NCBI RefSeq assembly: GCF_934560975.1 | Contig: NZ_CAKTFO010000011.1 | Location: forward strand, 1 to 64,000 | DNA from: an uncultured Sphingomonas sp. | GTDB taxonomy: Bacteria; Pseudomonadota; Alphaproteobacteria; Sphingomonadales; Sphingomonadaceae | Direction of reading: 5' to 3' | DNA length: 64,000 nucleotides | Shown here: in pieces, positions 44,959 through 53,542 of the stretch | Layout: each line of letters begins with the position of its first letter | How positions within the stretch are numbered: the first letter of the stretch is position 1 | Notes under the pieces: model-generated | Told to the model about the DNA's origin: nothing | The model's input: the letters and a program-made list of their open reading frames with translations, nothing else | Database searches by the model: none | Made by a program: the position numbers and the translations under genes

Positions 44959-45348
44959 GTGGTGGTGAAGCGGGAGACCTTCTGGCAGCTGGTTCGGTAT
45001 GGGGTGAACGGCCTGTTGGTCACCGCCCTGTATTCGGCCGTCTACCTGGTTCTGAATCGGACGGCGGGCATCCATCCGCAGCTGGCCAACCTGGCCGGCT
45101 ATCTGGTGGCGGTCGGCACAGGCTATATCCTGCACAGCAAGGTCACGTTCCGCGACCATGGCTCGCGCGATCGCGGCACTCAGGTACGCTTCGTGGTTGC
45201 CTCGCTGGTCAGCTATGCCTTCAACGCATTGTGGACTTGGATCTGCACGGATGTGCTGCGCTGGCCCAGCTGGACGCCGGTGGTGCCGATCTCCACCCTG
45301 ACGCCTATCCTGCTATTCGCGATCAATCGGCTGTGGGTGTTCCGGTGA
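44959..45348 (+). CDS. GtrA family flippase-like membrane protein
   Basis: 129 residues, four membrane helices. GtrA hallmarks are FWQLVRYGVNGLLVTALYSA, NLAGYLVAVGTGYILHSKVT and the C-terminal FAINRLWVFR. Three consecutive GTG codons (44959, 44962, 44965) could start it; AAGGGTGG best fits the first. GtrA proteins are thought to flip polyprenyl-phosphate sugars made by the neighbouring GT2. GTGA overlap with that gene. Confidence 0.88.
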   Translation: MVVKRETFWQLVRYGVNGLLVTALYSAVYLVLNRTAGIHPQLANLAGYLVAVGTGYILHSKVTFRDHGSRDRGTQVRFVVASLVSYAFNALWTWICTDVLRWPSWTPVVPISTLTPILLFAINRLWVFR

Positions 45349-46367
45349 CGCTTGCCACCCTGCCCCGAACCGCGCCACAACCGCCGGCCATGGCTGCTCC
45401 CGCCGACCATCCGCTGATCTCCGTCATCGTGCCCGTGAAGGACGAAGAGGAAGCGATCGCCCCCTTTGTCGCGCGCATGACGGTGGTGCTGGACGCACTG
45501 CGCGACACGGACGGCAGTTCCGTGGCGTGGGAAATCCTGTTCGTCGACGACGGCAGCAGCGACGCTACCCTGCCGGCGATCATGGCCGCCAACCTGCGCG
45601 ATCCGCGCATCATCGCCGTGTCGCTGTCGCGCAATTTCGGCAAGGAAGCGGCCCTGTCCGCCGGCCTGGACAATGTGCGCGGCGCGACGGTGGTGCCGAT
45701 CGACGTCGACATGCAGGATCCGCCCGAGGTGATCGGCGCCATGCTCGACCAATGGCGCCAGGGCTACGAGGTCGTCTACGGCGTGCGCCGCAACCGCAGC
45801 ACCGATTCGCTGCCCAAGCGCCTGACCGCCGACCTGTATTACCGCGCGCACAACTGGATGAGCGAGGACAAGATCCCCGAACATGCCGGCGACTTCCGCC
45901 TGCTCGACCGGCGGGTGGTGGAGGTGATCCGGGCGATGCCGGAACGCAACCGCTTCATGAAGGGGCTGTTCGCCTGGGGCGGCTTTCGCCAGACGGCGGT
46001 GGAATATGACCGGGCCGAGCGCACCGTCGGTGGCACCAAGTTCAACTATATCAAGCTGTGGAAGCTGGCGATCGACGGGCTGACGTCCGCCTCCACCGCC
46101 CCCTTGCGCATCTGGTCCTATATCGGCTTCGGCATCGCCGCCTTGGCGATGGTCTATGCCCTGTTCCTGATCGCGCGCACCATCCTCTACGGGGTGGATG
46201 TCGCGGGCTATGCCTCCATGATGGTGGCGGTGCTGTTCCTGGGCGGCGTGCAGTTGCTGTCGCTCGGCATCCTCGGCGAATATGTCGGCCGCATCCTGAT
46301 CGAAGCCAAGGGCCGGCCGATCTACGTGATTCGCGAGCGGATCGGGCAAGCGGGCGAGCGCGACTGA
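45345..46367 (+). CDS. GT2 family polyprenyl-phosphate glycosyltransferase (GtrB-like)
   Basis: 340 residues. GT-A fold with SVIVPVKDEEEAI, FVDDGSSDAT, NFGKEAALSAGLD and metal-binding IDVDMQDPPE. Two C-terminal membrane helices follow an amphipathic segment, as in GtrB/DPM1-like enzymes that load glucose or another sugar on undecaprenyl phosphate. The GTG at 45345 overlaps gtrA; an internal ATG 45390 is an alternative. Overlaps the methyltransferase ATG by one base. Confidence 0.9.
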   Translation: MTLATLPRTAPQPPAMAAPADHPLISVIVPVKDEEEAIAPFVARMTVVLDALRDTDGSSVAWEILFVDDGSSDATLPAIMAANLRDPRIIAVSLSRNFGKEAALSAGLDNVRGATVVPIDVDMQDPPEVIGAMLDQWRQGYEVVYGVRRNRSTDSLPKRLTADLYYRAHNWMSEDKIPEHAGDFRLLDRRVVEVIRAMPERNRFMKGLFAWGGFRQTAVEYDRAERTVGGTKFNYIKLWKLAIDGLTSASTAPLRIWSYIGFGIAALAMVYALFLIARTILYGVDVAGYASMMVAVLFLGGVQLLSLGILGEYVGRILIEAKGRPIYVIRERIGQAGERD

Positions 46368-47095
46368 TGGAGCGCCACGTCTACGACCGCATGGCCCAGA
46401 TCGACCGCGACCATTGGTGGTTCGTCGGCCGCCGCAGTATCCTGACCGCGCTGATCGAACGGTTCCGGCCGCGCCCCACGCCGCTCCGCATCCTGGAAGT
46501 CGGCTGCGGCACCGGCTCCAACATCGCCATGCTGCAGGGTTTCGGCCAGGTGGACGCGATCGAGCCCGACGACGATGCGCGCGCCTTTGCCGCCAGACGC
46601 ACGGGTCTCGCCATCAAGGGCGGCTACCTGCCCGACGTGCCGCTGCAGGACGGCGCCTACGACCTGATCGTGCTGCTGGACGTGTTGGAACATATTCCGG
46701 ACGATCATGGCGCGCTCGCCGCCTTGCGTTCCAAGCTGGCGCCGGGCGGGCGGCTGCTGCTGGCGGTGCCGGCGATGCCGTCCTTGTGGAGCGGGCATGA
46801 CGTCGCCCACCATCACCAGCGCCGCTATACTCGCAGGACGCTGGAGGCGGTGGTGACCGCGGCCGGCTTTCGGGTGATCCACCACACCGCGTTCAACACC
46901 CTGCTGCTGCCGGCCATCGTCGGGGTGCGGCTGGTCAACAAGCTGCTGCGTCGCGAGGGCGGGGACGAGGATGCGCTGCCGGCGGCGCCGGTCAATGCGG
47001 TGTTGAGCCGCCTGTTCGGGTGGGAACGCTACGCCGCCGTGCGGGGCCTGCTGCCGGTCGGCGTGTCGCTCGGCCTGGTCGCCGAATTGGCCTGA
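46367..47095 (+). CDS. SAM-dependent methyltransferase, class I
   Basis: 242 residues. SAM motif ILEVGCGTGSNIAML, acidic end of strand two (DAIEPDDDA), and DLIVLLDVLEHIPDDHGAL are clear. The N-terminus (HVYDRMAQIDRDHWWFVGRR) is shared by methyltransferases found in glycan clusters. Substrate unknown, perhaps a lipid-linked sugar. Third gene of gtrA-GT2-methyltransferase, TGATG coupled. Its 3' end overlaps the opposing membrane gene by 67 bases. Confidence 0.87.
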   Translation: MERHVYDRMAQIDRDHWWFVGRRSILTALIERFRPRPTPLRILEVGCGTGSNIAMLQGFGQVDAIEPDDDARAFAARRTGLAIKGGYLPDVPLQDGAYDLIVLLDVLEHIPDDHGALAALRSKLAPGGRLLLAVPAMPSLWSGHDVAHHHQRRYTRRTLEAVVTAAGFRVIHHTAFNTLLLPAIVGVRLVNKLLRREGGDEDALPAAPVNAVLSRLFGWERYAAVRGLLPVGVSLGLVAELA

Positions 47096-48636
47096 GGCGG
47101 GATTACGCGGTAGAGGATGCCGCGCCCCTCCCCGGTCCAGATCGGCACCAGCCCAGGAAAGCTGTTCCACCGCGCGCGCGGCCAGTTCACCACCCAGGCA
47201 TAGTCGAAGGCGTCGCGCGGCAGGGTGTTCAGCGCGTCGGGATAGCGTTTAGCATGCCGTTGCCGGCATCCGGCCGGACGCAGAATCTCGGTCGGGTCCT
47301 CGGCAAAGCCCTTGGCCGGCGCATATTTGATCCGCACCAGCTGCGCGCCGGGATCGGTCCACTGGCCGTTGACGAAGGCCCCGCGCCGGACGATCGCCAT
47401 CGCGCCGAGATGGTCCATCCGGCTGGTCACCCAATAGGCCGTACAGCGTAGCGCCACCTGCACGAACACGCGGCTGCCGGGGCGGACATGGTCCAGGGCC
47501 TGCAATTGCTGCTCGTTGGCATGGCTCTGCGCGGCAAAGCTCCTGGTCAGCAGCGCGATCCGCCCGACGAAGATGGCGGTGGCGATCCCCGCCACGATCG
47601 CCGCCTCGCGCCGAGACCCGCTCTTCAGCGCCAGCGCCGCAAGCGCCACCACGAACAGATAGGGCGCCAGCCGCATGTCGGCGTAAGCCGATCCGAACAA
47701 CATGCGCGGCAGCAGGATATAGGCCGTGATCAGCATCACCGTGGCGATGCCGAGCGTGCGGTTCATGCGCAGCCACAGGCCGAACAGGCCAAAGACGATG
47801 ACGCAGAACAGCAGGTAGACCGTCCCCAGGTCGACCGTCATCCATGTGTTGCGCAGCGCCGAAAGCGCATAGACATATTTGGCGTGCCAATCGAACCAGC
47901 CGGTATTCGCCCCCCGGGCGTCACCGGTGCGCCACAGCACCATGAGCAGCACCGGCGGCGCCAACGCCAGGCAGGCGAGGCCGCCATGCCAGATGCTCTG
48001 CGCGATGGTGCGGCCGCTGTCGCGCATCCGCACCGTTTCCGCCGCGAATGCCAGCAGCGACAGCACCGCCCAGCCGAAGATGTGGGCGACCGTCAGCAGC
48101 AGGCCGATCGGCACGAACAGGGCGATGCGCAGCCGCCACCGCCCCTGCCGCCCCAGCCTGAGCCACAGGGCAAAGGCGTTCAGCGCCAGCGCCATGGACA
48201 ACAAGAAGTTCACGAATCCCCAGATGAAAGGGAAACTGTAGGCGAGCGACAGCGCCAGGATCGTCGTCGGCGGCACGCGCCCATGCGCCTCATGCGCGAT
48301 CCACAGGATGCCGCTGGCCGTCAGTGCGGCGATGCCGATCACGATCAGCTTCACCGCAAGCTCCAGCCCGAACAGCGGCGCCAGCGGGATCACCAGCAGG
48401 TCGACGCCGAGATTCGCGATAAAGCCCCATTCGAAGCTGAAATAATCGCGCCGCAGCGGATCGGACCCGTCCGCCAGCATGATCCGGTATCGCCCCATAT
48501 GTTCGGGCAGGTCGGTCAGCGGCGGCACGGTGGGCAGGATCAGCGGGATGATCGCGATCACCACCAGCAGGGCCAGGAACCAGCGGCTGTTCCACCATCC
48601 TGCGGGGGTTTCGATAATAGGCGCGGAGCGGAACAT
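47029..48636 (-). CDS. polytopic membrane protein, unknown, GT-C-like
   Basis: 535 residues with about 11-12 membrane helices and a C-terminal soluble tail of around 150 residues (ALDHVRPGSRVFVQ...). The first loop PTVPPLTDLPEHMGRYRIML is conserved-looking with acidic and His residues. No family recognised with confidence. Lying between a glycan methyltransferase and a GT39-like gene, it may be another membrane glycosyltransferase or glycan carrier. Divergent from the GT39-like gene by 59 bases. Confidence 0.68.
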   Translation of the reverse strand: MFRSAPIIETPAGWWNSRWFLALLVVIAIIPLILPTVPPLTDLPEHMGRYRIMLADGSDPLRRDYFSFEWGFIANLGVDLLVIPLAPLFGLELAVKLIVIGIAALTASGILWIAHEAHGRVPPTTILALSLAYSFPFIWGFVNFLLSMALALNAFALWLRLGRQGRWRLRIALFVPIGLLLTVAHIFGWAVLSLLAFAAETVRMRDSGRTIAQSIWHGGLACLALAPPVLLMVLWRTGDARGANTGWFDWHAKYVYALSALRNTWMTVDLGTVYLLFCVIVFGLFGLWLRMNRTLGIATVMLITAYILLPRMLFGSAYADMRLAPYLFVVALAALALKSGSRREAAIVAGIATAIFVGRIALLTRSFAAQSHANEQQLQALDHVRPGSRVFVQVALRCTAYWVTSRMDHLGAMAIVRRGAFVNGQWTDPGAQLVRIKYAPAKGFAEDPTEILRPAGCRQRHAKRYPDALNTLPRDAFDYAWVVNWPRARWNSFPGLVPIWTGEGRGILYRVIPPQANSATRPSDTPTGSRPRTAA

Positions 48637-48695
48637 TCCCCGCCCTTATGGCGCAGCCACGCCCCGCGACAAGGGGGCGCGCGCAGGCTAAGGCC

Positions 48696-50258
48696 ATGGA
48701 CATGCGCCGCCGCCTGCCTGTTCTGCTGCTTGTCACCGGGATCCTGGTCGCCGCGCTGGGCCTGCGCCTGTGGAAGATCGGCGGCGAACCGCTGTGGCTG
48801 GACGAGGCGTACAGCGCCTATGCGGCCGAGCACGGCTTCGCCTTTCTGTGGCAGATGGTGCCCCGCTACGAAACGCATCCGCCGGTCTATTACTCGCTGG
48901 TGCGGATCTGGACCTTGCCGTTCGGCAACGGGCTGGTCGCCTTGCGGATGCTGGGGATCGTCGCCGGGCTCGCCACCTTGCCGGTACTCGCCTGGGGCGC
49001 GCACGAAGCTGCCCGGCTCCTCCGATGGGATGCGGTCCGGGCGCGTTGGCTGGCGCTGGCCGCCTTCGGCCTGGGCAGCGTGTCGATCGCCATGGTGGAG
49101 ATGGCGCGGCAGGTGCGGCCCTATCCGGTGATGATCCTGACCTATGCCGCGGCGACGGCGCTGCTGATCCGCCTCGCCAGGCGGCGGGCGGCGGGGCTGC
49201 CGATCGGCGGCCGGGGTCTCGTCGCCTATCTGCTGCTGGTGGAATCGATGTTGTGGCTCCACAATCTGGACCCGCTTTACGCGGTTGCGCTCACCCTCGC
49301 GCTGGCGATCGGGATACTGCATCCGGGCCTGTCCCGCCGCGACTGGGCCTGGCTACTGATCGGGCACGTCGCCGTGGCACTGGCTTACCTGCCGGGACTG
49401 CTGATCCTGGCGGGACAGGCGCCGACCTGGATCGGAACCACATGGCTGCGTTTCGGCTTCACGCCGACCTTCTTCGCCCGCGTGGCGACGCTCTACGCGG
49501 CGCAGGGCTGGCCGGTGCTGCCCGCCGCGTTGCTGGCCGGTATGGCGGTCGCGGTGCTGGCGCGCCAAGGCGACGGCAAGCGGCTGGCCGCCATGCTGCT
49601 GGTGCTGGCGCTGCTGCCGCTGGCTTCGGCGATCGGCATTTCGGTGTGGATCACACCGGTATTCATCACCCGCACCATGACGCCGGTGGCGGCGCCCGCC
49701 ATGCTGCTGCTCGCGATCGGCGCGGTGGGGTGGAGCGGCGGCTGGTTACGGATCGGCATCGCCGCGGCGGTGATGCTGGGCGGGGCCATGTTCGGCGCGG
49801 GGATGCAGGTGCGGCAGGCCGGCCCGATGGAGAATTGGTACGGCACGATCGCCTGGCTGCAGCGCTACATCCGCCCGGGCGACGTGATCTTCGCCTATCC
49901 CAATGAAGGCGCGTTGCCGCTGGCCTTTGCCCTGCGCGACAAGGGGCTGGCCTATCCCATCCGCCCCATACCCGGTCCGGTGCCTAGCTTCGCCGGCCCC
50001 GGCGCGTATTACCCGACCGGCAGCCGGGGCGTGGTGTCGCTCTCGCCCGCCCGGCTGCACGCCATTGCGCAAGCGCCGGACACGCGCGCCGTTCCCACCA
50101 TCTGGCTGCTGCGGCTGGGCGCGTCGGGCTATGATCCCGGCGACGTCTTCTTCAACGAACTCCACCGCGGACGTTATGTGGTCCGCTGGTGGAAGTCCGA
50201 CGCGATCGACCTGGTCGGGCTCAGACGGCGGCCAGCGCCTGCTCGAAATCGGCGATAA
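48696..50258 (+). CDS. glycosyltransferase family 39-like membrane protein
   Basis: 520 residues from ATG 48696 (TAAGG upstream; ATG 48648 lacks a site). GT-C architecture: the first luminal loop has GGEPLWLDEAYSAYAAEHG with the catalytic-type Asp-Glu, and PRYETHPPVYYSLVRIW, as in ArnT/PMT-like and GT39/GT83 enzymes that use polyprenyl-phosphate sugars. About ten membrane helices and a periplasmic C-terminal part follow. Its acceptor is unknown. The 3' end overlaps the PLP enzyme gene by 38 bases. Confidence 0.8.
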   Translation: MDMRRRLPVLLLVTGILVAALGLRLWKIGGEPLWLDEAYSAYAAEHGFAFLWQMVPRYETHPPVYYSLVRIWTLPFGNGLVALRMLGIVAGLATLPVLAWGAHEAARLLRWDAVRARWLALAAFGLGSVSIAMVEMARQVRPYPVMILTYAAATALLIRLARRRAAGLPIGGRGLVAYLLLVESMLWLHNLDPLYAVALTLALAIGILHPGLSRRDWAWLLIGHVAVALAYLPGLLILAGQAPTWIGTTWLRFGFTPTFFARVATLYAAQGWPVLPAALLAGMAVAVLARQGDGKRLAAMLLVLALLPLASAIGISVWITPVFITRTMTPVAAPAMLLLAIGAVGWSGGWLRIGIAAAVMLGGAMFGAGMQVRQAGPMENWYGTIAWLQRYIRPGDVIFAYPNEGALPLAFALRDKGLAYPIRPIPGPVPSFAGPGAYYPTGSRGVVSLSPARLHAIAQAPDTRAVPTIWLLRLGASGYDPGDVFFNELHRGRYVVRWWKSDAIDLVGLRRRPAPARNRR

Positions 50259-51555
50259 GGTCGTCCGCATTCTCGACGCCGATCGAGATCCGCACGAGGT
50301 TGTCGCCAATGTCCAGCGCCGCCTTGCGGGCGGGCGCGACCGACAGGTGGGTCATGCCCGCGGGATGGCTGGCCAACGTCTCCGTCCCGCCGAGACTCAC
50401 CGCCAGCTTGGCGATCTTGAGCGCGTCGAGGAAGCGGAACGCCTCCGGCTCGCCGCCTTTTAGATAGAGGGAGAAGGTCGACCCTGCCCCGCTGCAATGA
50501 CGGCGGTAAATGTCCGCCTGGCGCGATCCATCCTCCAGAAAGCCGAGATAGCCGACCCGCTCGACCTTGGGATGGTCGCGCAGAAAGGCGCAGACCTTGG
50601 CGGCATTCTCGCCCGCCCGGCTCATCCGCAGCTCCAGCGTCTCCAGGCTCCGCAACAGCATCCACGCCGAATGGGGATCGAGGATGGTGCCGATCGTGTT
50701 GCGCATCGCCCGGATCGGGTCGATCGCCGCCTTGGAGCCGACCGCGCCGCCGGCCACCAGGTCGCTATGCCCGCCCGCATATTTGGTCAGGCTGTAGAGC
50801 ACGATGTCCGCGCCATGGGTCAGCGGCTGCTGCCACAACGGCCCCAGAAAGGTATTGTCGATCACGATCAGCGGTTTCTCATCCGCGAACCGTGCGTCGC
50901 GCGCGGCCGCCACCGCCTCCACATCGACCAGCGCGTTGGTCGGGTTGGCGGGGCTTTCCAGATAGATCAACGGCACGCGGCCGGTCGCGGATGCCTTGTC
51001 CAGCACCGCCTCGATCTCCGAGCGCGTGGCGCCCGCCGGAAAGTCGAGCCACTGCACGCCGAACCGGCCCAATATCTTGCCGATCAGCGTCTCGGTCGCG
51101 GCATAAAGCGGCGCCGAATGGACGATGGTGTCGCCCGGCCGCACCAGGGCGAGCAGCACGGTGGCGATCGCCGCCATGCCGGAGGAGAAGGCCAGCGCCT
51201 CCTCCGCCCCTTCCCAGATGCCGAGCCGGTCCTCCAAGATCTCCTGGTTGGGGCCGTTGAAGCGCGAATAGACCAGTCCCTCGGCACCGCCGGGCCGCTG
51301 GCCGGTCACCCCTTCGAAGTGACGCTTGCCGGCGGCTGCGCTCTCGAACACGAAGGTGGAGGTGAGGAAAATGGGCGGCTTCAGCGCGCCTTCGGACAGC
51401 GCCGGATCGAAGCCGTGCCCCATCATCAAGGTGGCGGGGCTCAGCCGGCGGCCGCCGACCTCCAGCATCTGCTGCTTGGGCCGGCGGCGCGTATCGACGC
51501 CGCTCAGCTCCGCTTCGGTTTCCGGCGTGCCAGCCAGTTCTTCGGGCGCGCTCAT
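50221..51555 (-). CDS. trans-sulfuration PLP enzyme (cystathionine gamma-synthase / methionine gamma-lyase family)
   Basis: 444 residues of the Cys/Met-metabolism PLP family. VYSRFNGPNQEILEDRLGIW, SSGMAAIATVLLA, APLYAATETLI, YLESPANPTN, and the PLP Lys in YSLTKYAGGHSDLVAGG are present. The C-terminal SLGGTETLASHPAGMTH fits synthases and gamma-lyases alike. The N-terminal extension of about 45 residues is longer than usual. Specific reaction not decided. It begins four bases after a 26-residue membrane peptide gene. Confidence 0.85.
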   Translation of the reverse strand: MSAPEELAGTPETEAELSGVDTRRRPKQQMLEVGGRRLSPATLMMGHGFDPALSEGALKPPIFLTSTFVFESAAAGKRHFEGVTGQRPGGAEGLVYSRFNGPNQEILEDRLGIWEGAEEALAFSSGMAAIATVLLALVRPGDTIVHSAPLYAATETLIGKILGRFGVQWLDFPAGATRSEIEAVLDKASATGRVPLIYLESPANPTNALVDVEAVAAARDARFADEKPLIVIDNTFLGPLWQQPLTHGADIVLYSLTKYAGGHSDLVAGGAVGSKAAIDPIRAMRNTIGTILDPHSAWMLLRSLETLELRMSRAGENAAKVCAFLRDHPKVERVGYLGFLEDGSRQADIYRRHCSGAGSTFSLYLKGGEPEAFRFLDALKIAKLAVSLGGTETLASHPAGMTHLSVAPARKAALDIGDNLVRISIGVENADDLIADFEQALAAV

Positions 51556-51559
51556 GCCG

Positions 51560-51640
51560 TTAACGGAAGAAGAACAGGTACAGCAGGATCACCAGACCCA
51601 GCGGAACGCCCAACAACCACAGGATGATCGCACGACCCAT
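51560..51640 (-). CDS. 26-residue transmembrane peptide
   Basis: ATG 51640 to TAA, preceded by GGAGAGTG. The product is one hydrophobic helix beginning MGRAIILWLLGVPLG and ending in a phenylalanine-rich stretch before Arg. It is too short for usual gene callers. Clean start signal and position five bases before the PLP enzyme start suggest a coupled leader gene or a real small membrane protein. I believe similar tiny proteins occur in sphingomonads, but this is unchecked. Confidence 0.6.
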   Translation of the reverse strand: MGRAIILWLLGVPLGLVILLYLFFFR

Positions 51641-51699
51641 CGTCACTCTCCAACATCACGCTGCTGAGCGGAACACAGCGGAGCCGTAACGGACGGGCC

Positions 51700-52002
51700 T
51701 CAGGCCTGTTCCCCCTCCGGCGCGCTGCTGCGGAAGAAGGGTTCCACCGTGCCGTTCAGCTTCATGGTGAGCGGATTGCCCTTGCGGTCGCGGGTCTTGG
51801 CCATGGCCACCCGGATCCAGCCTTCGGCCATCGAATATTCTTCTACGTTGAACCGCTCGGTCCCGTTGAAGATGATGCCGATGCCGCGCTGCAGGGCATC
51901 GCCATCGAAGTGCGAACTGCGCGGGTCGATCGACAGGCGATCGGGCGGGGTGGTCGCGGCGGCAGTGGTGCCGGTGTCGGTGCTGCTGGTTTCGTCGGTC
52001 AT
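51700..52002 (-). CDS. DUF3297 family protein
   Basis: 100 residues: a Thr/Ser-rich flexible N-terminus of about 18 residues, then the DUF3297 core DRLSIDPRSSHFD, LQRGIGIIFNGTERFNVEEY, GWIRVAMAKTRDRKGNPLTM and LNGTVEPFFR. Function unknown. It lies between pyrC and the 26-residue peptide gene, all on the minus strand, with spacing that leaves cotranscription open. Confidence 0.85.
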   Translation of the reverse strand: MTDETSSTDTGTTAAATTPPDRLSIDPRSSHFDGDALQRGIGIIFNGTERFNVEEYSMAEGWIRVAMAKTRDRKGNPLTMKLNGTVEPFFRSSAPEGEQA

Positions 52003-52069
52003 GTGGTCCCTCTAGACCACCAACCCACCCCAAGTCACCGCCTCAACACAGGCAAGGCCGCAAGGACAT

Positions 52070-52093
52070 GCGGCCCGTCCGACGCCGGGCCGC
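52070..52093. terminator. hairpin after the dihydroorotase-like gene
   Basis: Perfect 8-bp stem GCGGCCCG / CGGGCCGC with an 8-base loop, ending two bases from the stop of the dihydroorotase-like gene. No T-run follows on the minus strand, so termination is uncertain. Confidence 0.3.
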
Positions 52094-52095
52094 CC

Positions 52096-53421
52096 TTATT
52101 CCCAGGCCGCCTCGTTGAACCGGACGGGCCGGCCGACCGCCTGCGTCGCCAGTCCGCCGTCGCGCATCACCACATGGCCGCGCACGATCGTGCCGACCGG
52201 ACGCCCGGTCACCTCCATCCCGGCAAAGGGCGACCAACCGCAGCGCGACGCCAGCCAGCTATCCTCGATCGTCCACTTGGCCTTCAGGTCGACCAGCGTG
52301 AAATCGGCGTCGTAGCCGGCCGCGATCCGCCCCTTGCCGGTCATGCCGAACACGCGCTGCGGCCCGGCCGACGTCAGCTCCACCAGCCGTTGCAGGGTCA
52401 GCCGGCCGTGCGCGACATGGTCCAGCATCAGCGGCAGCAGGGTCTGCACGCCGGGCATCCCGCTCGGGCTTGCGGGATAATCCCGGGCCTTTTCCTCCTT
52501 GGTATGCGGCGCGTGATCGGAGCCGAGCACGTCCGGCACCCCCTGGTTCAACCAATGCCACAGGCCGTCGCGGTGCGCGCCCGACCGGATCGGCGGGTTC
52601 ATCTGGGCATGGGTGCCGAGGCGCGGATAGGCCTCCTCCCCCGCCAGCGTCAGGTGCTGGGGCGTCACCTCGCAGGTGGCGATGTCCTTGTTGCGCGCGA
52701 TCAGCTCCAGCTCGGCCGGGGTGGTGATGTGGAGGATGTGGATCGGCCGCCGCGCCGCCCGCGCCAGCCCCAGGATGCGGCGCGTCGCCAGCAGCGCGCT
52801 TTCATCGTCGCGCCATACGGGATGGCTCGACGGATCGCCCGCCACCCGCTCCCCCTCGCGCGCGATCATGCGCTCTTCATCCTCGGCATGGATCGCCACG
52901 CGCCGCCGGCCGGACGCCAGCACCCGCGCAAGCGACTCGTCCTCCGACACGAGCAGGTCGCCGGTGGACGATCCCATGAAGATCTTGACGCCCGCCGCAC
53001 CCGGCAGCCGCTCCAGTTCGGCCAGCGCGTCGGCATTGGCGTTGGTCGCGCCGACATAGAATGCATGGTCGCACCACATGCGGTCGCGCGCGCGGGTGAC
53101 CTTGTCGGCCAGGGCCTCCGCGGAATCGGTGTTGGGCTTGGTGTTCGGCATCTCGAACACGGTGGTGACGCCACCCAGCACGGCGGCGCGGCTGCCGCTT
53201 TCCAGATCCTCCTTGGCCTCCAGCCCGGGCTCTCGGAAATGGACCTGGCTGTCGACCACGCCGGGCAGCACGGTCAGGCCGGTGCAGTCGATCGTCTCGG
53301 CGGCGTCACCATGCGCCCCGATCTCCACGATCCTGCCGTCGCGCACGCCGACATGGGTTTCGGCCGGACCGCCGGGGGTCCACACGATGCCGTTCCTGAG
53401 GAGAAGGTCGTAAGTCGCCAT
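52096..53421 (-). CDS. pyrC: dihydroorotase / amidohydrolase of the cyclic amidohydrolase family
   Basis: 441 residues, class I dihydroorotase-like amidohydrolase. The metal site shows GVVDSQVHFREPG at 55-66, where the first His of the usual HxH is Gln59. The carboxylated-Lys region GVKIFMGSSTG, His in AIHAEDEERM, LHITT, and the catalytic Asp in GSDHAPHTKEEK are kept. Dihydroorotase (pyrimidine step three) is the best call; dihydropyrimidinase or allantoinase-like activity is possible. Gene context gives no further clue. Confidence 0.82.
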   Translation of the reverse strand: MATYDLLLRNGIVWTPGGPAETHVGVRDGRIVEIGAHGDAAETIDCTGLTVLPGVVDSQVHFREPGLEAKEDLESGSRAAVLGGVTTVFEMPNTKPNTDSAEALADKVTRARDRMWCDHAFYVGATNANADALAELERLPGAAGVKIFMGSSTGDLLVSEDESLARVLASGRRRVAIHAEDEERMIAREGERVAGDPSSHPVWRDDESALLATRRILGLARAARRPIHILHITTPAELELIARNKDIATCEVTPQHLTLAGEEAYPRLGTHAQMNPPIRSGAHRDGLWHWLNQGVPDVLGSDHAPHTKEEKARDYPASPSGMPGVQTLLPLMLDHVAHGRLTLQRLVELTSAGPQRVFGMTGKGRIAAGYDADFTLVDLKAKWTIEDSWLASRCGWSPFAGMEVTGRPVGTIVRGHVVMRDGGLATQAVGRPVRFNEAAWE

Positions 53422-53542
53422 CGCATGCTCCGTCGTTCCCCGCGCGAAAACGGGGGTCATGTCGCGGTTAGCCATAAGCCGCGACCGGCGACGGAGCGAC
53501 GATAAAGTGGCAAGCGGCGGCGGCGCGCCTACATGAAGGGCC

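Noticed and set aside
51641..51699. SAM riboswitch before the trans-sulfuration enzyme
   Set aside because: The gap is too short and no conserved SAM-II or SAM/SAH core elements are visible.
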